Positions 10,501 through 19,603 of a stretch of 64,000 nt of DNA are shown here, piece after piece. The notes under the pieces are model-generated. The model had not been told where the DNA came from. It ran no database searches and saw only the letters and a list, made by a program, of their open reading frames with translations. Made by a program: the position numbers and the translations under genes. The stretch's first letter is position 1. Every line of letters begins with the position of its first letter. The stretch comes from Pseudomonas bharatica CSV86 (GTDB lineage: Bacteria; Pseudomonadota; Gammaproteobacteria; Pseudomonadales; Pseudomonadaceae): contig NZ_AMWJ02000001.1 in assembly GCF_000319305.2 (NCBI RefSeq), positions 434,001-498,000 on the forward strand, written 5' to 3'.

Positions 10501-12699
10501 CTGCTGATCGATGCGTTGCTGGCGCAGGGCGGCCTCGCCCTGGATGCGCAACATCAGGCGCAGCGGGTCGAGCAGGCATTGCTGGCGATACTCGGCGGCG
10601 AACGGCGACTCGCTGGTACTGCCCATGAAGGCCGCGAGGATCTTCTGTTCATAGCGCCCGGCCACATCAAGGTCGCTGACCAAGGTTTCCAGCCAGTCCT
10701 GGGTGATGCCGGCAAGAACCCGGGGATGCTCGGCGCCGGTACCGCCACTGACCAGCACGCGCATGAACAGCAGGCGCTGTTGCATGGGCAGATCGATGTT
10801 CTGCAGGGCCAGGTCTTCCAGGTACAGCCGGCTGCGCTCGCTGCTTGGGACGGTAATCAGTTTCGACGGCGTCCCCGGCGCGCCGGAGCCGGGCACCGGG
10901 TCGCGGCTGTAGGTGACGGTGTCCGGCAGATCGAGCTGCACCTGCACGTCGCTGCTCAGTGCGAAGGCCTCGCGCAGGCGCGCCGCAACCTGCCGCCGGG
11001 CGAACTCGCCGCGCAGGGGCAGGGCACCGGACAGGTAATTGCGCGAACGTTGCACGGCGGCCAGATAGTCCTCGATGAGCTGCTTGAGCTGCTGGCGCTC
11101 GCTGGCATCCAGACGATCGAGCCAGCCCGGGGCCTGACGCGCCAGGGCCAGCGTGCGGTGCTGTTCCAGCAGATGCTGTCGTGCCATGTCGCGGGCGGCA
11201 TGGGTGGGCACCCGCAGTTTTTCCAGGGTGTCCTCGCGCAGGGCATGCAGGACGGGCTCCAGGGTTTCATCCGTGCTGACAGCCTGCAGCTCGCGCAGTG
11301 CCGCTTCGTACCTGGACAGTTGCCGGGCGAGGCTGTAATCGAAGGCATCTTCGGCCAGCGGCAGGATGCCAAGGCTGTGTTCGCCGGGCACGATCCTGAA
11401 GAATTCCCGTTCCAGCGCCTGGCGTGAGGCGAAGCCTTGCAGGCCGCCGCCTGCGCCCGGCCAGTAGAGCAATAGCGGCTGGGCGGCCGACAGCTGCCCT
11501 TGGTCATCGCTATGACCGATCAGCAAAACGCCTTCCAGCTCATGCACGCCGGGCTGGTCGTGGCGTTGCAGGTACAGCGTGGCGACGATCACCGGGTCCA
11601 GGCGCTGTACGGCCTGGGGCGCCAGCAGTACAGCTTCGAGCAGGGCGCGCTGGCCGGCATCCAGCAAGTTCATTGCCTGCTGAATATCCGCTTCGGCGCG
11701 CAGGCCGCTGATACGCGCCTGTTTCAGGGCCAGGTAGTGGCTGCTGGTGCGATCGGGCACCTGCGGTGCGAGCAGGGCCGAGGCGGCGGCGAAGCTGGCG
11801 GTTTCGGCGCCGGCCAGGGTGTCGAGGGCATCGAGCAGGCTGGCGGGCAATTGCCCGGCATTGGCATCGGCCAGGTTTTCGAAAGCGACGAGCTGTTGCT
11901 CGACCTTGGCCACCCGGGCGCTGAAGGGCAGGTCCTGGTACAGGGTGCCGAAGCTGTCGGCCAGCGATGACCCGGCATCGTCAAAGGCAGGCCGCGGCGG
12001 GGCGTCGGCCAGCAGGGGCGTATTCAGGCGCCAGCTATCGAACGCGAGGGCGGCTTCTGCGGTATCGGCGTCGAGACGACGCAAGCGCACCGCGCCGAGC
12101 AGGCGCTTGAAGGCGCTGTCCAGCGGCGCGGCAACGCTTTCGTGATCGATACCGAGGCAGTCGCGGAGCAGCCCGGGGTGTTGTAGCAGATGCCGCTCCA
12201 GCGCGTCAGCGCTGTCGAAGGCCTGCAACGTGGGGTTATGGCTGGGCAGGTAGAGCAGCTGCCCGGCGATGACCAGCGCGCCGGGCAGCGAACGCTGGCT
12301 GCCGGAGACCTGGCGGCCATGGGGAATCGTGGCGTGGCGGGTGTGCTGCAGGTCCGACAGCTGATCGACCGTCAGGCAGCCCTCGGCGAAGGCGTGGATG
12401 CAAGCGGCCTGGAAATGCTGGCGGAAGTGCCGGGCGGCGTCGGCCAGGCGACTGATGGCGGTGTGCGGGGCACGACCGCTCCAGTAGTCCTGCCACTGGC
12501 GGTCGCGTTCGTCGCGAGTCTTCGCGGTATCGATGGTAGGAACGTCGCGCAGCAGCTCCAGCAGGCGCCGGTGGCTGCGCTGCAGGGTGCGGCTGGCATC
12601 GAGAAACAGGTTTTCGTCCAGTTGCCGGGGCGTATCGAGATGGCGGGCCAGGTCGAAATCAACTACGTCCATGAGGGGGTGGTCCGGGGTGTCGAGCAT
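7546..12699 (-). CDS. Giant DUF6543 / dermonecrotic-toxin-like protein (1717 aa)
   Basis: An uninterrupted 1717-codon frame with an AAGGA ribosome site 8 bases before its ATG. The region around residues 1010-1070 (SEGIYRNIYRHEQGDFILNH, then QPIALDDNGQWDTHGALYGV) and the hydrophobic segment near residue 905 (MALGAVPFVGTLVAAFDGW, followed by a second hydrophobic stretch ending DGVMDLLPG) resemble the large Pseudomonas proteins annotated as DUF6543 or dermonecrotic toxin-like. There is no signal peptide. The C-terminal 600 residues are charged and helical. The paired hydrophobic helices are compatible with a membrane-translocating toxin, which is inference. It sits alone between metR and a hydrolase gene, with no visible immunity or secretion gene beside it. 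Family recognition is from memory; enzyme activity is unknown. Confidence 0.6.
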   Translation of the reverse strand: MLDTPDHPLMDVVDFDLARHLDTPRQLDENLFLDASRTLQRSHRRLLELLRDVPTIDTAKTRDERDRQWQDYWSGRAPHTAISRLADAARHFRQHFQAACIHAFAEGCLTVDQLSDLQHTRHATIPHGRQVSGSQRSLPGALVIAGQLLYLPSHNPTLQAFDSADALERHLLQHPGLLRDCLGIDHESVAAPLDSAFKRLLGAVRLRRLDADTAEAALAFDSWRLNTPLLADAPPRPAFDDAGSSLADSFGTLYQDLPFSARVAKVEQQLVAFENLADANAGQLPASLLDALDTLAGAETASFAAASALLAPQVPDRTSSHYLALKQARISGLRAEADIQQAMNLLDAGQRALLEAVLLAPQAVQRLDPVIVATLYLQRHDQPGVHELEGVLLIGHSDDQGQLSAAQPLLLYWPGAGGGLQGFASRQALEREFFRIVPGEHSLGILPLAEDAFDYSLARQLSRYEAALRELQAVSTDETLEPVLHALREDTLEKLRVPTHAARDMARQHLLEQHRTLALARQAPGWLDRLDASERQQLKQLIEDYLAAVQRSRNYLSGALPLRGEFARRQVAARLREAFALSSDVQVQLDLPDTVTYSRDPVPGSGAPGTPSKLITVPSSERSRLYLEDLALQNIDLPMQQRLLFMRVLVSGGTGAEHPRVLAGITQDWLETLVSDLDVAGRYEQKILAAFMGSTSESPFAAEYRQQCLLDPLRLMLRIQGEAALRQQRIDQQGKALLDAAIDMGSPQVSLVPVLLASGGDDTEGHAAGLSGITLIHDADTTLLYLPDSPDGQFLRQFDSLESARRAVFRLCFDTSMARYLAGRALAGDVAAHLARIDAACVRQFDGIIAIGLAWPATTSLAAHLCDAHKGRLIVAHRSSSRSRHDLFMERHALESGMVFNYIKMALGAVPFVGTLVAAFDGWLAANEAAAAFQRGDNGEALQQLEWVLMCLLDGVMDLLPGISVNPAALRQVTRQRRLNGLDRLSSGRIAGRTAVQRFSGYEYAGELSLADVAPASEGIYRNIYRHEQGDFILNHGRLYQVTFDESRHTWRLLGKDKGYRQPIALDDNGQWDTHGALYGVNVVSPVNGGGNVIGHIADGLDPLWPTVIRDRLPRWWVDAGLRRLRTLQSSTDYQLRELHRLNLQTADAQRLFNRLTDDGQRYRQAEKLANHFAYERQIAEKVYPELEELAQLSAGNNRTRARDLMSRVAWLQVNRLANELNGVKRSATEILDQVDRLVEQTASTPATEVSRHLEIMKRRKVLRIQVLGKLQAVANYTHAIETWSKRITNATQKAKVAEDIAYARNNFNQATCDILKVRNYLEVINRYETATDESWFYLQIPVAQARTEVDRSLNNLFHLPAVRSSGEQRKRMLEACIDTFERYSYNLRAWSTSYSHCFDHDFVEPLLEHLQSISEVAERWKQKIPEPVTKPAPGPGRGPSVARKLFETEDNQFFIGVEEDAGGPQRRMTINRVNNATEVYVPGKAGRWRRLDEPNNAKPGTPVDLERLLREARERLDKLPAYQEKIESYARSNMLPRNLEHLFLSEANELRIRAERIAEQAPQAELLDMLRRKADDLVSTGRALRIRQSLTSKTPNEGVLDYLLEQKAVDIRKIGTLTKLPKRIDGQPDFLLEYEIRDLTQGQPYSLWYAHFHYQNQTPGFERFTKAHLKIAEQRRLGLQWQLAQGEGAERIWRGDIGRPMAKKHFAELFRQPASQ

Positions 12700-12785
12700 G
12701 GGCTTGTCCTTATGAGGGCCAGGGAAGGCGGATTTGAGGGCAAGCCATCAGGGGCAGGGCGGTAGTTATGTGTTGTTCTTCCCGG

Positions 12786-12866
12786 CCCTATCGCTGGCAA
12801 GCCAGCTCCCACAGGGTTTTGCGGCGCCTGCGGTCCCTGTGGGAGCTGGCTTGCCAGCGATAGGGC
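12786..12866. repeat. REP doublet (REPIN), class A
   Basis: Two inverted REP copies, CCCTATCGCTGGCAAGCCAG / CTGGCTTGCCAGCGATAGGG, separated by about 20 bases, forming a long hairpin between the toxin-like gene and the alpha/beta hydrolase. Confidence 0.9.
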
Positions 12867-12991
12867 CCGCAAAGGCAACACAAGGCCATTGGGCAGGGTT
12901 CACGAAATTGTCACCGAACTGTGGCAGCGCGCCGGCACGAACATCATCACACTCGCGTTCTACTGGGGATTTCGTTTTCGGTGTTTTTTCC

Positions 12992-13987
12992 ATGCGGGTT
13001 TGTTTATTTCTACTGGCGCTGTCATGCGCCTGTTTTTCGTGGGCGGCGCCGCGCTGCGATGTGCATGCGCCTGTCCAGCAGGCGCAACTGAAGCAGGTCA
13101 GCCTGGCTTACCAAAGCGTTGGTCGCGCCACTGATCCGGCCTTGTTGCTGATCATGGGCCTGGGCGGACAATTGATCCATTGGCCCGACGAGGTGGTGGA
13201 GGCGCTGTGCAAGCAGGGTTTCCGGGTGATTCGCTACGACAACCGTGATGTCGGCCTGTCGCGCTGGAACCAGCCACCGGCTGACGCCAGCCTGGCCTAT
13301 GAACTGTTGCGCTACCGTCTCGGTCTGTCGGTGAGCGCGCCCTATACCCTGGAAGACATGGCCGAGGACAGCCTGGAACTGATGGCGTACCTGGGCCAGG
13401 AGCGTTTCCATGTCCTGGGCGTGAGCATGGGCGGAATGATCGCCCAGCACGTGGCGGCCATGGCCTCGGACAAGGTCGAGAGCCTGACCCTGATCATGTC
13501 CAGTTCCGGCGCCCAGGGCCTGCCGGCACCAAGCCCGGCGCTGATAAGCCAGTTGGCCCGGCGCAGCGCTCCGAACCGCGAGGTGGCCATCGAGCAGCAG
13601 GCCGATCTGCTGGCGGCGCTGGGCAGCCCGCAGGTACAGGATGATCGTCGGGTGCTGTTGCAACAGGCGGCGCAGTCCTATGACCGTGCCTTCAATCCGG
13701 ACGGGGTGAAACGCCAGATCATGGCGATCCTCGCCGAGCCGAGCCGGGTCGAGCTGCTCAATCGCCTGCGGGTGCCGACGCTGGTCGTGCACGGCACCGC
13801 CGACCCGCTGCTGCCGGTGATGCATGGCGTGCACCTGGCGGCGCATATCCAGGGCAGCCAGCTGGCCCTGATCCCCGGCCTGGCCCATCGTTTCCAGGAG
13901 CCGTTCAAGGCGGCGCTGCTGGGGGCGGTGCTGCCGTACCTGCAATCACACCGTGCCGACGATATCCGTCATATCGCCCAGCGTTAG
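12992..13987 (+). CDS. Exported alpha/beta hydrolase
   Basis: A 331-residue protein. The start at ATG 12992 is chosen over upstream in-frame codons because it gives a clean signal peptide ([19 protein letters not shown]) and because the upstream extension would run through the REP doublet. The alpha/beta hydrolase fold shows LLLIMGLGG (oxyanion loop), the nucleophile elbow [10 protein letters not shown], the acid in [10 protein letters not shown] and the histidine in LAHRFQEP. It most likely acts in the periplasm or as a lipoprotein-like envelope enzyme. The substrate is unknown. It converges with aauR. Confidence 0.8.
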   Translation: MRVCLFLLALSCACFSWAAPRCDVHAPVQQAQLKQVSLAYQSVGRATDPALLLIMGLGGQLIHWPDEVVEALCKQGFRVIRYDNRDVGLSRWNQPPADASLAYELLRYRLGLSVSAPYTLEDMAEDSLELMAYLGQERFHVLGVSMGGMIAQHVAAMASDKVESLTLIMSSSGAQGLPAPSPALISQLARRSAPNREVAIEQQADLLAALGSPQVQDDRRVLLQQAAQSYDRAFNPDGVKRQIMAILAEPSRVELLNRLRVPTLVVHGTADPLLPVMHGVHLAAHIQGSQLALIPGLAHRFQEPFKAALLGAVLPYLQSHRADDIRHIAQR

Positions 13988-14007
13988 TGCCAGCGGCCCC
14001 TGTCCGT

Positions 14008-15333
14008 TCAGCCCAGACCGTACTTCTTCACTTTGTCGAACAGGGTGGTCTTGGCCATGCCCAACTCCTGGCTGGCCTGGCTGAGATTGCCCCCGGTGCG
14101 TTGCAGGGCGTCGCTGAGCAGGTTGCGTTCGAAGGCTTCCACCGCCTCGGCAAAGCCGACACCCTGCGACGTGGCGGCGCCGGCCTTCTTGAAGGCCGGC
14201 AGGCCGAGGGCGAAGCGCTCGGCGACATTGCGCAGTTCGCGCACGTTGCCCGGCCAGTCGTGGCTCATCAGGCGCGACAGGGTCTGGCTGTCCAGTTGCG
14301 GGGCTTCGCGGTCGAAGCGCAGGGAGGATTGCTGGAGGAAGTGCTCGAACAGTTGCAGGATGTCTTCCCTGCGCTCGCGCAGCGGTGGCAGTTCCAGCGT
14401 GACCACGTTGAGCCGGTAATACAGGTCGCTGCGGAACTGGCCGCTTTGGCCGAGGGACTCCAGATCGGACTTGGTGGCCGCGATCACCCGGCAGTCCACC
14501 GGGATGCTCTGGTTCGAACCGAGGCGCTCCAGGGTGCGCTCCTGCAGGACCCGCAGCAATTTGATCTGCAGATTGATCGGCATGCTCTCGATTTCATCGA
14601 GGAACAGCGTGCCGCCGTTGGCGTGCTCGATCTTACCGATACGGCGCTTGCCGGCGCCGGTAAAGGCATTGGCTTCATGACCGAAGATTTCGCTTTCGAA
14701 CAGGTTCTCCGGCAACCCGCCGCAGTTCAGGGCAACGAAGGGCTGGCCCTGGCGCCGACTGAAGTCGTGCAGGCAGCGCGCCACCAGCTCCTTGCCGGTA
14801 CCGGTCTCGCCTTCGATCAGCACGTTGGCCGAGGTGTCGGCGACATTGGCGATCAGCTCGCGCAGGCTCTGCATCGCCGGCGAGCGGCCGATGATGCGGC
14901 CTTCGAGGGTGCTGCGCTCGGCCAACTGGCGGCGCAGGGCGAAGACTTCCCGGGCCAGGCCGCGTTGTTCGAGGGCCCGGCGCACCACGTCCACCAGGCG
15001 TTCCGGCGAGAAGGGTTTCTCCATGAAGTCGTAGGCACCGTTGCGCATGGCGCCGACGGCCATGTCGATGTCGCCATGACCGGTGATCAGCACCACCGGC
15101 AGGCTGCTGTCACGGGCCTTGAGGCGGGTCAGCAGTTCCAGGCCATCGATGCCGGGCAGGCGGATATCGCTGACGACGATCCCGGCGAAGTCGTCGCCGA
15201 TCCGCTCCAGGGCCTGTTCTGCGCTGCCCACGCCTTCGCTGACGATATCTTCCAGGGCCAGCGCCTGCTGGCAGCCGAGCAGCACATGCGGGTCGTCTTC
15301 GACGATCAGGACGGTAAGGGGCGATGTGTTCAT
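14008..15333 (-). CDS. aauR: AauR, sigma-54-dependent response regulator for acidic amino acids
   Basis: A 441-residue NtrC-type regulator: receiver domain with phospho-acceptor near D56 (VVSDIRLPG), AAA+ domain with Walker A GETGTGKE near residue 175 and Walker B GGTLFLDEI, and a Fis-type helix-turn-helix at the C terminus (LSQASQELGMAKTTLFDKV). The sigma-54 contact loop reads NAFTGA instead of the usual GAFTGA. It overlaps aauS by 4 bases (15330-15333) and lies beside the aat transporter. With AauS it activates glutamate/aspartate uptake genes in P. putida. A good sigma-54 promoter and matching operator sites lie before aatJ. Confidence 0.9.
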   Translation of the reverse strand: MNTSPLTVLIVEDDPHVLLGCQQALALEDIVSEGVGSAEQALERIGDDFAGIVVSDIRLPGIDGLELLTRLKARDSSLPVVLITGHGDIDMAVGAMRNGAYDFMEKPFSPERLVDVVRRALEQRGLAREVFALRRQLAERSTLEGRIIGRSPAMQSLRELIANVADTSANVLIEGETGTGKELVARCLHDFSRRQGQPFVALNCGGLPENLFESEIFGHEANAFTGAGKRRIGKIEHANGGTLFLDEIESMPINLQIKLLRVLQERTLERLGSNQSIPVDCRVIAATKSDLESLGQSGQFRSDLYYRLNVVTLELPPLRERREDILQLFEHFLQQSSLRFDREAPQLDSQTLSRLMSHDWPGNVRELRNVAERFALGLPAFKKAGAATSQGVGFAEAVEAFERNLLSDALQRTGGNLSQASQELGMAKTTLFDKVKKYGLG

Positions 15334-17249
15334 AGGGACTCGGCGGGTTCCGCGGATTCTGTGGAGGCTTGGAGCAGCGGCAGGCTGAGGATGAATGCGG
15401 TGCCGCCGCCGGCGGGATGTTCGACGCCCAGGCTGCCACCGGCGGCGGCGGCCAGGCTGGCGGACAGGGTCAGGCCGAGGCCCAGGCCGTGCTCGCCGGG
15501 TTTGGTGGTGAAGAAGGGTTCGAACAGGTGCTTGCGGGTTTCGTCGTCGATGCCATGGCCGTTGTCGCGCACCCGCAGGCGATATTTGCCATCCTGCACG
15601 TCGCCTTCCAGCCACAGCTCCGGCAACGGGACCGCGGCCATGGCATCGAGGGCGTTGCCGATCAGGTTCACGAGAATCTGCTCCAGGCGGGTCTGGTCGA
15701 TCTTCAATTGCTGTTCGCTGTAGTTGCTGTGCAGCTTCAGGTGGCACGCCTCGATGCGCGCGGCGAGCACCTGCAGGGTGGCCTCCACCGCCTTGGCCAG
15801 CGAGGCCTGGCCGTGATCGTCGCCGCGCCGGGCAAAGGAGCGCAGGCTGGCGGTGATGCGGCCCATGCGGTCGATCAGGTCGTTCATGGTCAGCAGGTTG
15901 GCGCTGGCGATCTCCAGCGAGCCGCGCTGGAGGAAACGCACGGTGTTGCCGGACAGGGTACGCAGCGCCGCCAGCGGCTGGTTCAGTTCATGGGCGATGC
16001 TGGTGGACATCTGCCCGATGGCCGCCAGCTTGCCGGCCTGGACCAGCTCGTCCTGGGCATGGCGCAGGGTTTGTTCGGCCTGGCGCCGCTCGCGGATCTG
16101 CGCCTTGAGGCGGTCGTTGCTGGCCCGCAGGTCGGCGGTGCGCTCGGCGATCTTGCGTTCCAGCTGGTTGTTGGCTTCTTCCAGGGCTTCGCGGGCGGCG
16201 AGGCGGGTGGCGATCACCTTGCGCCGCTCGTTCCAGGCGATGGCGAGGATGGTCAGCAGGGCGAAGGCGATGGCCACCAGCACGCCCTGGATGATCGACT
16301 CGCGGCGCAGGTCCTGCAGCGGTGTAAGCAGGGTGAAGTGCCAGGGCGTATCGGCCAGGCGCCGGGTCTGGGCCAGGTAGGAGACCTCATGGGTGCCGTC
16401 GTCGAGCCGGGCATTGGCCGGGAAGGTGAGTTTCTCCAGGCCGTCGCCGAGTTTCTCGCGGTCCAGCGGTTGCAGCTCGTCGAGCGAGAACCAGTAGTAC
16501 TGCAGGCTGCGGGCCAGGCGTTCCTTGACTTCCGCAGGCAGCGGGCGCACCGACTTCAGGCGCCGGGCCGGATCGCTGGAGAGAATGATGATGCCGTTCT
16601 CGTCGCTGACGAACGCTTCCAAGCGGGCACGCTGCCAGCGTTCCTCGAGGGTTTCCAGGCGCACCTTGATCACCGCGACGCCGATGATCTTGCCGTGTTC
16701 CTCAAGGCCGTGGGCCAGGTAATAGCCGGGTTCGCCGGTGGTGCTGCCGATGCCGTAGAACCGCCCCGGCTGGCCGCGCACGGCATCCTGGAAATAGGCG
16801 CGGAACGACAGGTCTTCACCGAGGAAACTGTCGACGTCGCGCCAGTTGCTGGTGGCCTGGACCCGGCCGGTGGTGTCGAGGACAAAGATCGCCCGGCTGC
16901 GGCTGCGGCGGTTCAGGCCCTCGAGGTATTCGTTGACGGTCTGGCGGTGCTCGCCGTCCGGCTCGGTGAGCAGCTTCGACACGCTGTCTTCCAGCTCCAG
17001 CAGGCTGGGCAGGTAGGTGTACTTGCTGATCTCGCTTTCGACCGTGCGCGCGTGCAGCTCGAGCTGGCGCTCGCCGTTGTCGCTCAAGGTGCGGATGCCG
17101 TTGTGTTCGCTGATCAGGTAACCGGCGACGCCCAGGCCGATCGTCAGCAGGAGGATCAGCGGCGGAATCAGCAGATGGCGGATCAGACGGGGTTTCACGG
17201 CAAGGGCAGGCTTGGCTGGGCGAAAGAGCGTGGGATCGCATTTCATCAC
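15330..17249 (-). CDS. aauS: AauS, sensor histidine kinase for acidic amino acids
   Basis: A 639-residue membrane kinase of the DctB type. A first membrane helix lies at about residues 24-46, followed by a periplasmic sensing region of about 270 residues, a second membrane helix at about 320-338, a coiled coil (residues 343-395), the HisKA site IGQMSTSIAHELNQPLAALR with the phosphorylated His at 420, and ATPase boxes NLIGNALDAM (N), DNGHGID (G1) and GLGLGLTLS (G2). It overlaps aauR by 4 bases, so the two are translationally coupled. It is thought to sense glutamate or aspartate in the periplasm and phosphorylate AauR. Confidence 0.9.
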   Translation of the reverse strand: MMKCDPTLFRPAKPALAVKPRLIRHLLIPPLILLLTIGLGVAGYLISEHNGIRTLSDNGERQLELHARTVESEISKYTYLPSLLELEDSVSKLLTEPDGEHRQTVNEYLEGLNRRSRSRAIFVLDTTGRVQATSNWRDVDSFLGEDLSFRAYFQDAVRGQPGRFYGIGSTTGEPGYYLAHGLEEHGKIIGVAVIKVRLETLEERWQRARLEAFVSDENGIIILSSDPARRLKSVRPLPAEVKERLARSLQYYWFSLDELQPLDREKLGDGLEKLTFPANARLDDGTHEVSYLAQTRRLADTPWHFTLLTPLQDLRRESIIQGVLVAIAFALLTILAIAWNERRKVIATRLAAREALEEANNQLERKIAERTADLRASNDRLKAQIRERRQAEQTLRHAQDELVQAGKLAAIGQMSTSIAHELNQPLAALRTLSGNTVRFLQRGSLEIASANLLTMNDLIDRMGRITASLRSFARRGDDHGQASLAKAVEATLQVLAARIEACHLKLHSNYSEQQLKIDQTRLEQILVNLIGNALDAMAAVPLPELWLEGDVQDGKYRLRVRDNGHGIDDETRKHLFEPFFTTKPGEHGLGLGLTLSASLAAAAGGSLGVEHPAGGGTAFILSLPLLQASTESAEPAESL

Positions 17250-17266
17250 AGAGGCCTTGTAACGAC

Positions 17267-17304
17267 CAGCGCCCGCCGTCCGTGAAACCGGACGACGGGC
17301 GCTG
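17267..17304 (-). terminator. Hairpin after aatP
   Basis: Long inverted repeat CAGCGCCCG ... CGGGCGCTG with inner arms CGTCCG/CGGACG, directly after the aatP stop codon, closing the aatJQMP operon. No strong U-tract. Confidence 0.55.
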
Positions 17305-17309
17305 CCCGC

Positions 17310-18040
<731 letters not shown>

Positions 18041-18044
<4 letters not shown>

Positions 18045-18715
18045 ACGGTTATCCTTTTCTGCAGACGCTTGACCAGGAAGGAAGCGGAGAAGCTGATGAC
18101 GAAGTAGACGGCGCCGGCAAACAACAGGAACTCATGGGAGCGTCCGATGATATCGCCGTTGGCACGGGCCGAGTTGAGGAAGTCCACCAGGCCGACGGTG
18201 TATACCAGCGAGGTGTCCTGGAACAGGATGATGCTTTGCTGCAGCAGCAGCGGGGTCATCTTGCGGAAGGCCTGGGGCAGGATGATCAGGCGCATGGTCT
18301 GGCCGTAGGTCATGCCCAGGGCCTGTGCCGCACCCATCTGGCCCTTGGAGATCGACTGCACGCCGGCGCGGACGATCTCGCAGAAGTAGGCCGCCTCGAA
18401 CATCATGAACGCCACGACGCAGGAGGTGAACGCACCGATCGGGGTGTCCTCGCCGGTGATCCAGCGCAGCACGAACGGTACCGCCAGGTAGAACCAGGTG
18501 ATCACCAGCAGCAGCGGGATGGAGCGGAAGTAGTTGACGTAGGCTCCCGCCAGGTTGGCCAGCAGCTTGCTCGACGACAGGCGCATGAGGGCGAGGATGG
18601 TGCCCAGGGCGATGCCGCCGACCACGCCCATGACCATGAGTTTCAGGGTCATCAGCATGCCGTCCCAAAGGGCAGGCAGCGCCGGGATGATTTCGCTGAA
18701 GTCCAGTTCCATCAT
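18041..18715 (-). CDS. aatM: AatM, permease of the acidic amino acid ABC transporter
   Basis: A 224-residue membrane protein of the HisM/GltK type with about five helices. It has the EAA loop ([23 protein letters not shown] is split here around [18 protein letters not shown]) that contacts the ATPase. The 4-base overlaps with aatQ and aatP at both ends show a coupled operon. Confidence 0.9.
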
Positions 18716-19458
18716 TTACCTCCCACGGAAATCAGGCCGGGGACCGCGACCTTCTTCTCGACCATGCGCATGAGCAGCATCAGGCCCATGTTCAGGGTGA
18801 AGTAGATCAGCGTCGCCAGGGTGAAGGCTTCGAACAGGTTGGCGGAGAACTCGGCGGTCTGCTTGGTCTGCGCGAGCAGTTCCATCAGGCCGATCAGCGA
18901 GGCCACGGACGAGTTCTTGAAGACGTTGAGGAATTCCGAGGTCAGCGGCGGAATGATGATCCGGAATGCCTGGGGCAGCAGCACGTTGCGGTAGATCTGC
19001 GACAGGCTGAAGCCCATGGCCCGGGCGGCGGCTTCCTGGCCGCGGGGCAGGGCCTGGATACCGGTGCGTACCTGTTCGCAGACCCGCGCGGCGGTGAACA
19101 GGCCGAGGCAGATGACCACGCTTATCAGCGCCGAGGTGGTCGGGTTGAGGTCCTGCTTGAACCACTCCTGCAGGCCTTCGGGCAGCAGGTCTGGCACCAG
19201 GAAGTACCAGATGAACAGTTGCACCAGCAGCGGTACGTTGCGGAAGAGTTCCACGTAGCAGGTGGCGATGCCCGATACGAAGCGGTTCGGCACGGTGCGC
19301 ATCACGCCGAGCACCGAGCCCAGCAGCAAGGCAATGATCCAGGCGGCGATGGCGATGGCGATGGTCCAGCCCAGGCCGGTGATATACCAGTCCAGATAGG
19401 TTTCGTCGCCCACGCCGGTGGACTTGAAGAATACGCCCCAGTCCCAGTTGTAATTCAT
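18712..19458 (-). CDS. aatQ: AatQ, permease of the acidic amino acid ABC transporter
   Basis: A 248-residue membrane protein of the GltJ type with about five helices and the ATPase-coupling loop QVRTGIQALPRGQEAAARAM. It forms the membrane channel with AatM. It overlaps aatM by 4 bases and is separated from aatJ by 145 bases holding two hairpins. Confidence 0.9.
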   Translation of the reverse strand: MNYNWDWGVFFKSTGVGDETYLDWYITGLGWTIAIAIAAWIIALLLGSVLGVMRTVPNRFVSGIATCYVELFRNVPLLVQLFIWYFLVPDLLPEGLQEWFKQDLNPTTSALISVVICLGLFTAARVCEQVRTGIQALPRGQEAAARAMGFSLSQIYRNVLLPQAFRIIIPPLTSEFLNVFKNSSVASLIGLMELLAQTKQTAEFSANLFEAFTLATLIYFTLNMGLMLLMRMVEKKVAVPGLISVGGK

Positions 19459-19501
19459 CGGGTCTCCCCTCGGATAGTCGTTTCACGGGCACCTTCCAGC
19501 T

Positions 19502-19582
19502 TCCGGGGGCGCGGACACCCCCGGAGGAAAGGTTAGACACTAAGTGTTGGCCGTGCGGCTGATTCGTACGCTCGAATCAGCC
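19502..19582 (-). promoter_or_regulatory. Tandem hairpins between aatJ and aatQ
   Basis: Two inverted repeats lie in the aatJ-aatQ gap: TCCGGGGG/CCCCCGGA (19502-19525) and GGCTGATTCG/CGAATCAGCC (19557-19582). Hairpins after a binding-protein gene commonly stabilise its mRNA and partly terminate transcription, so that the binding protein exceeds the permease. That role is inferred here. Confidence 0.6.
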
Positions 19583-19603
19583 ACGTCCGGCATCAGGCGT
19601 GGA

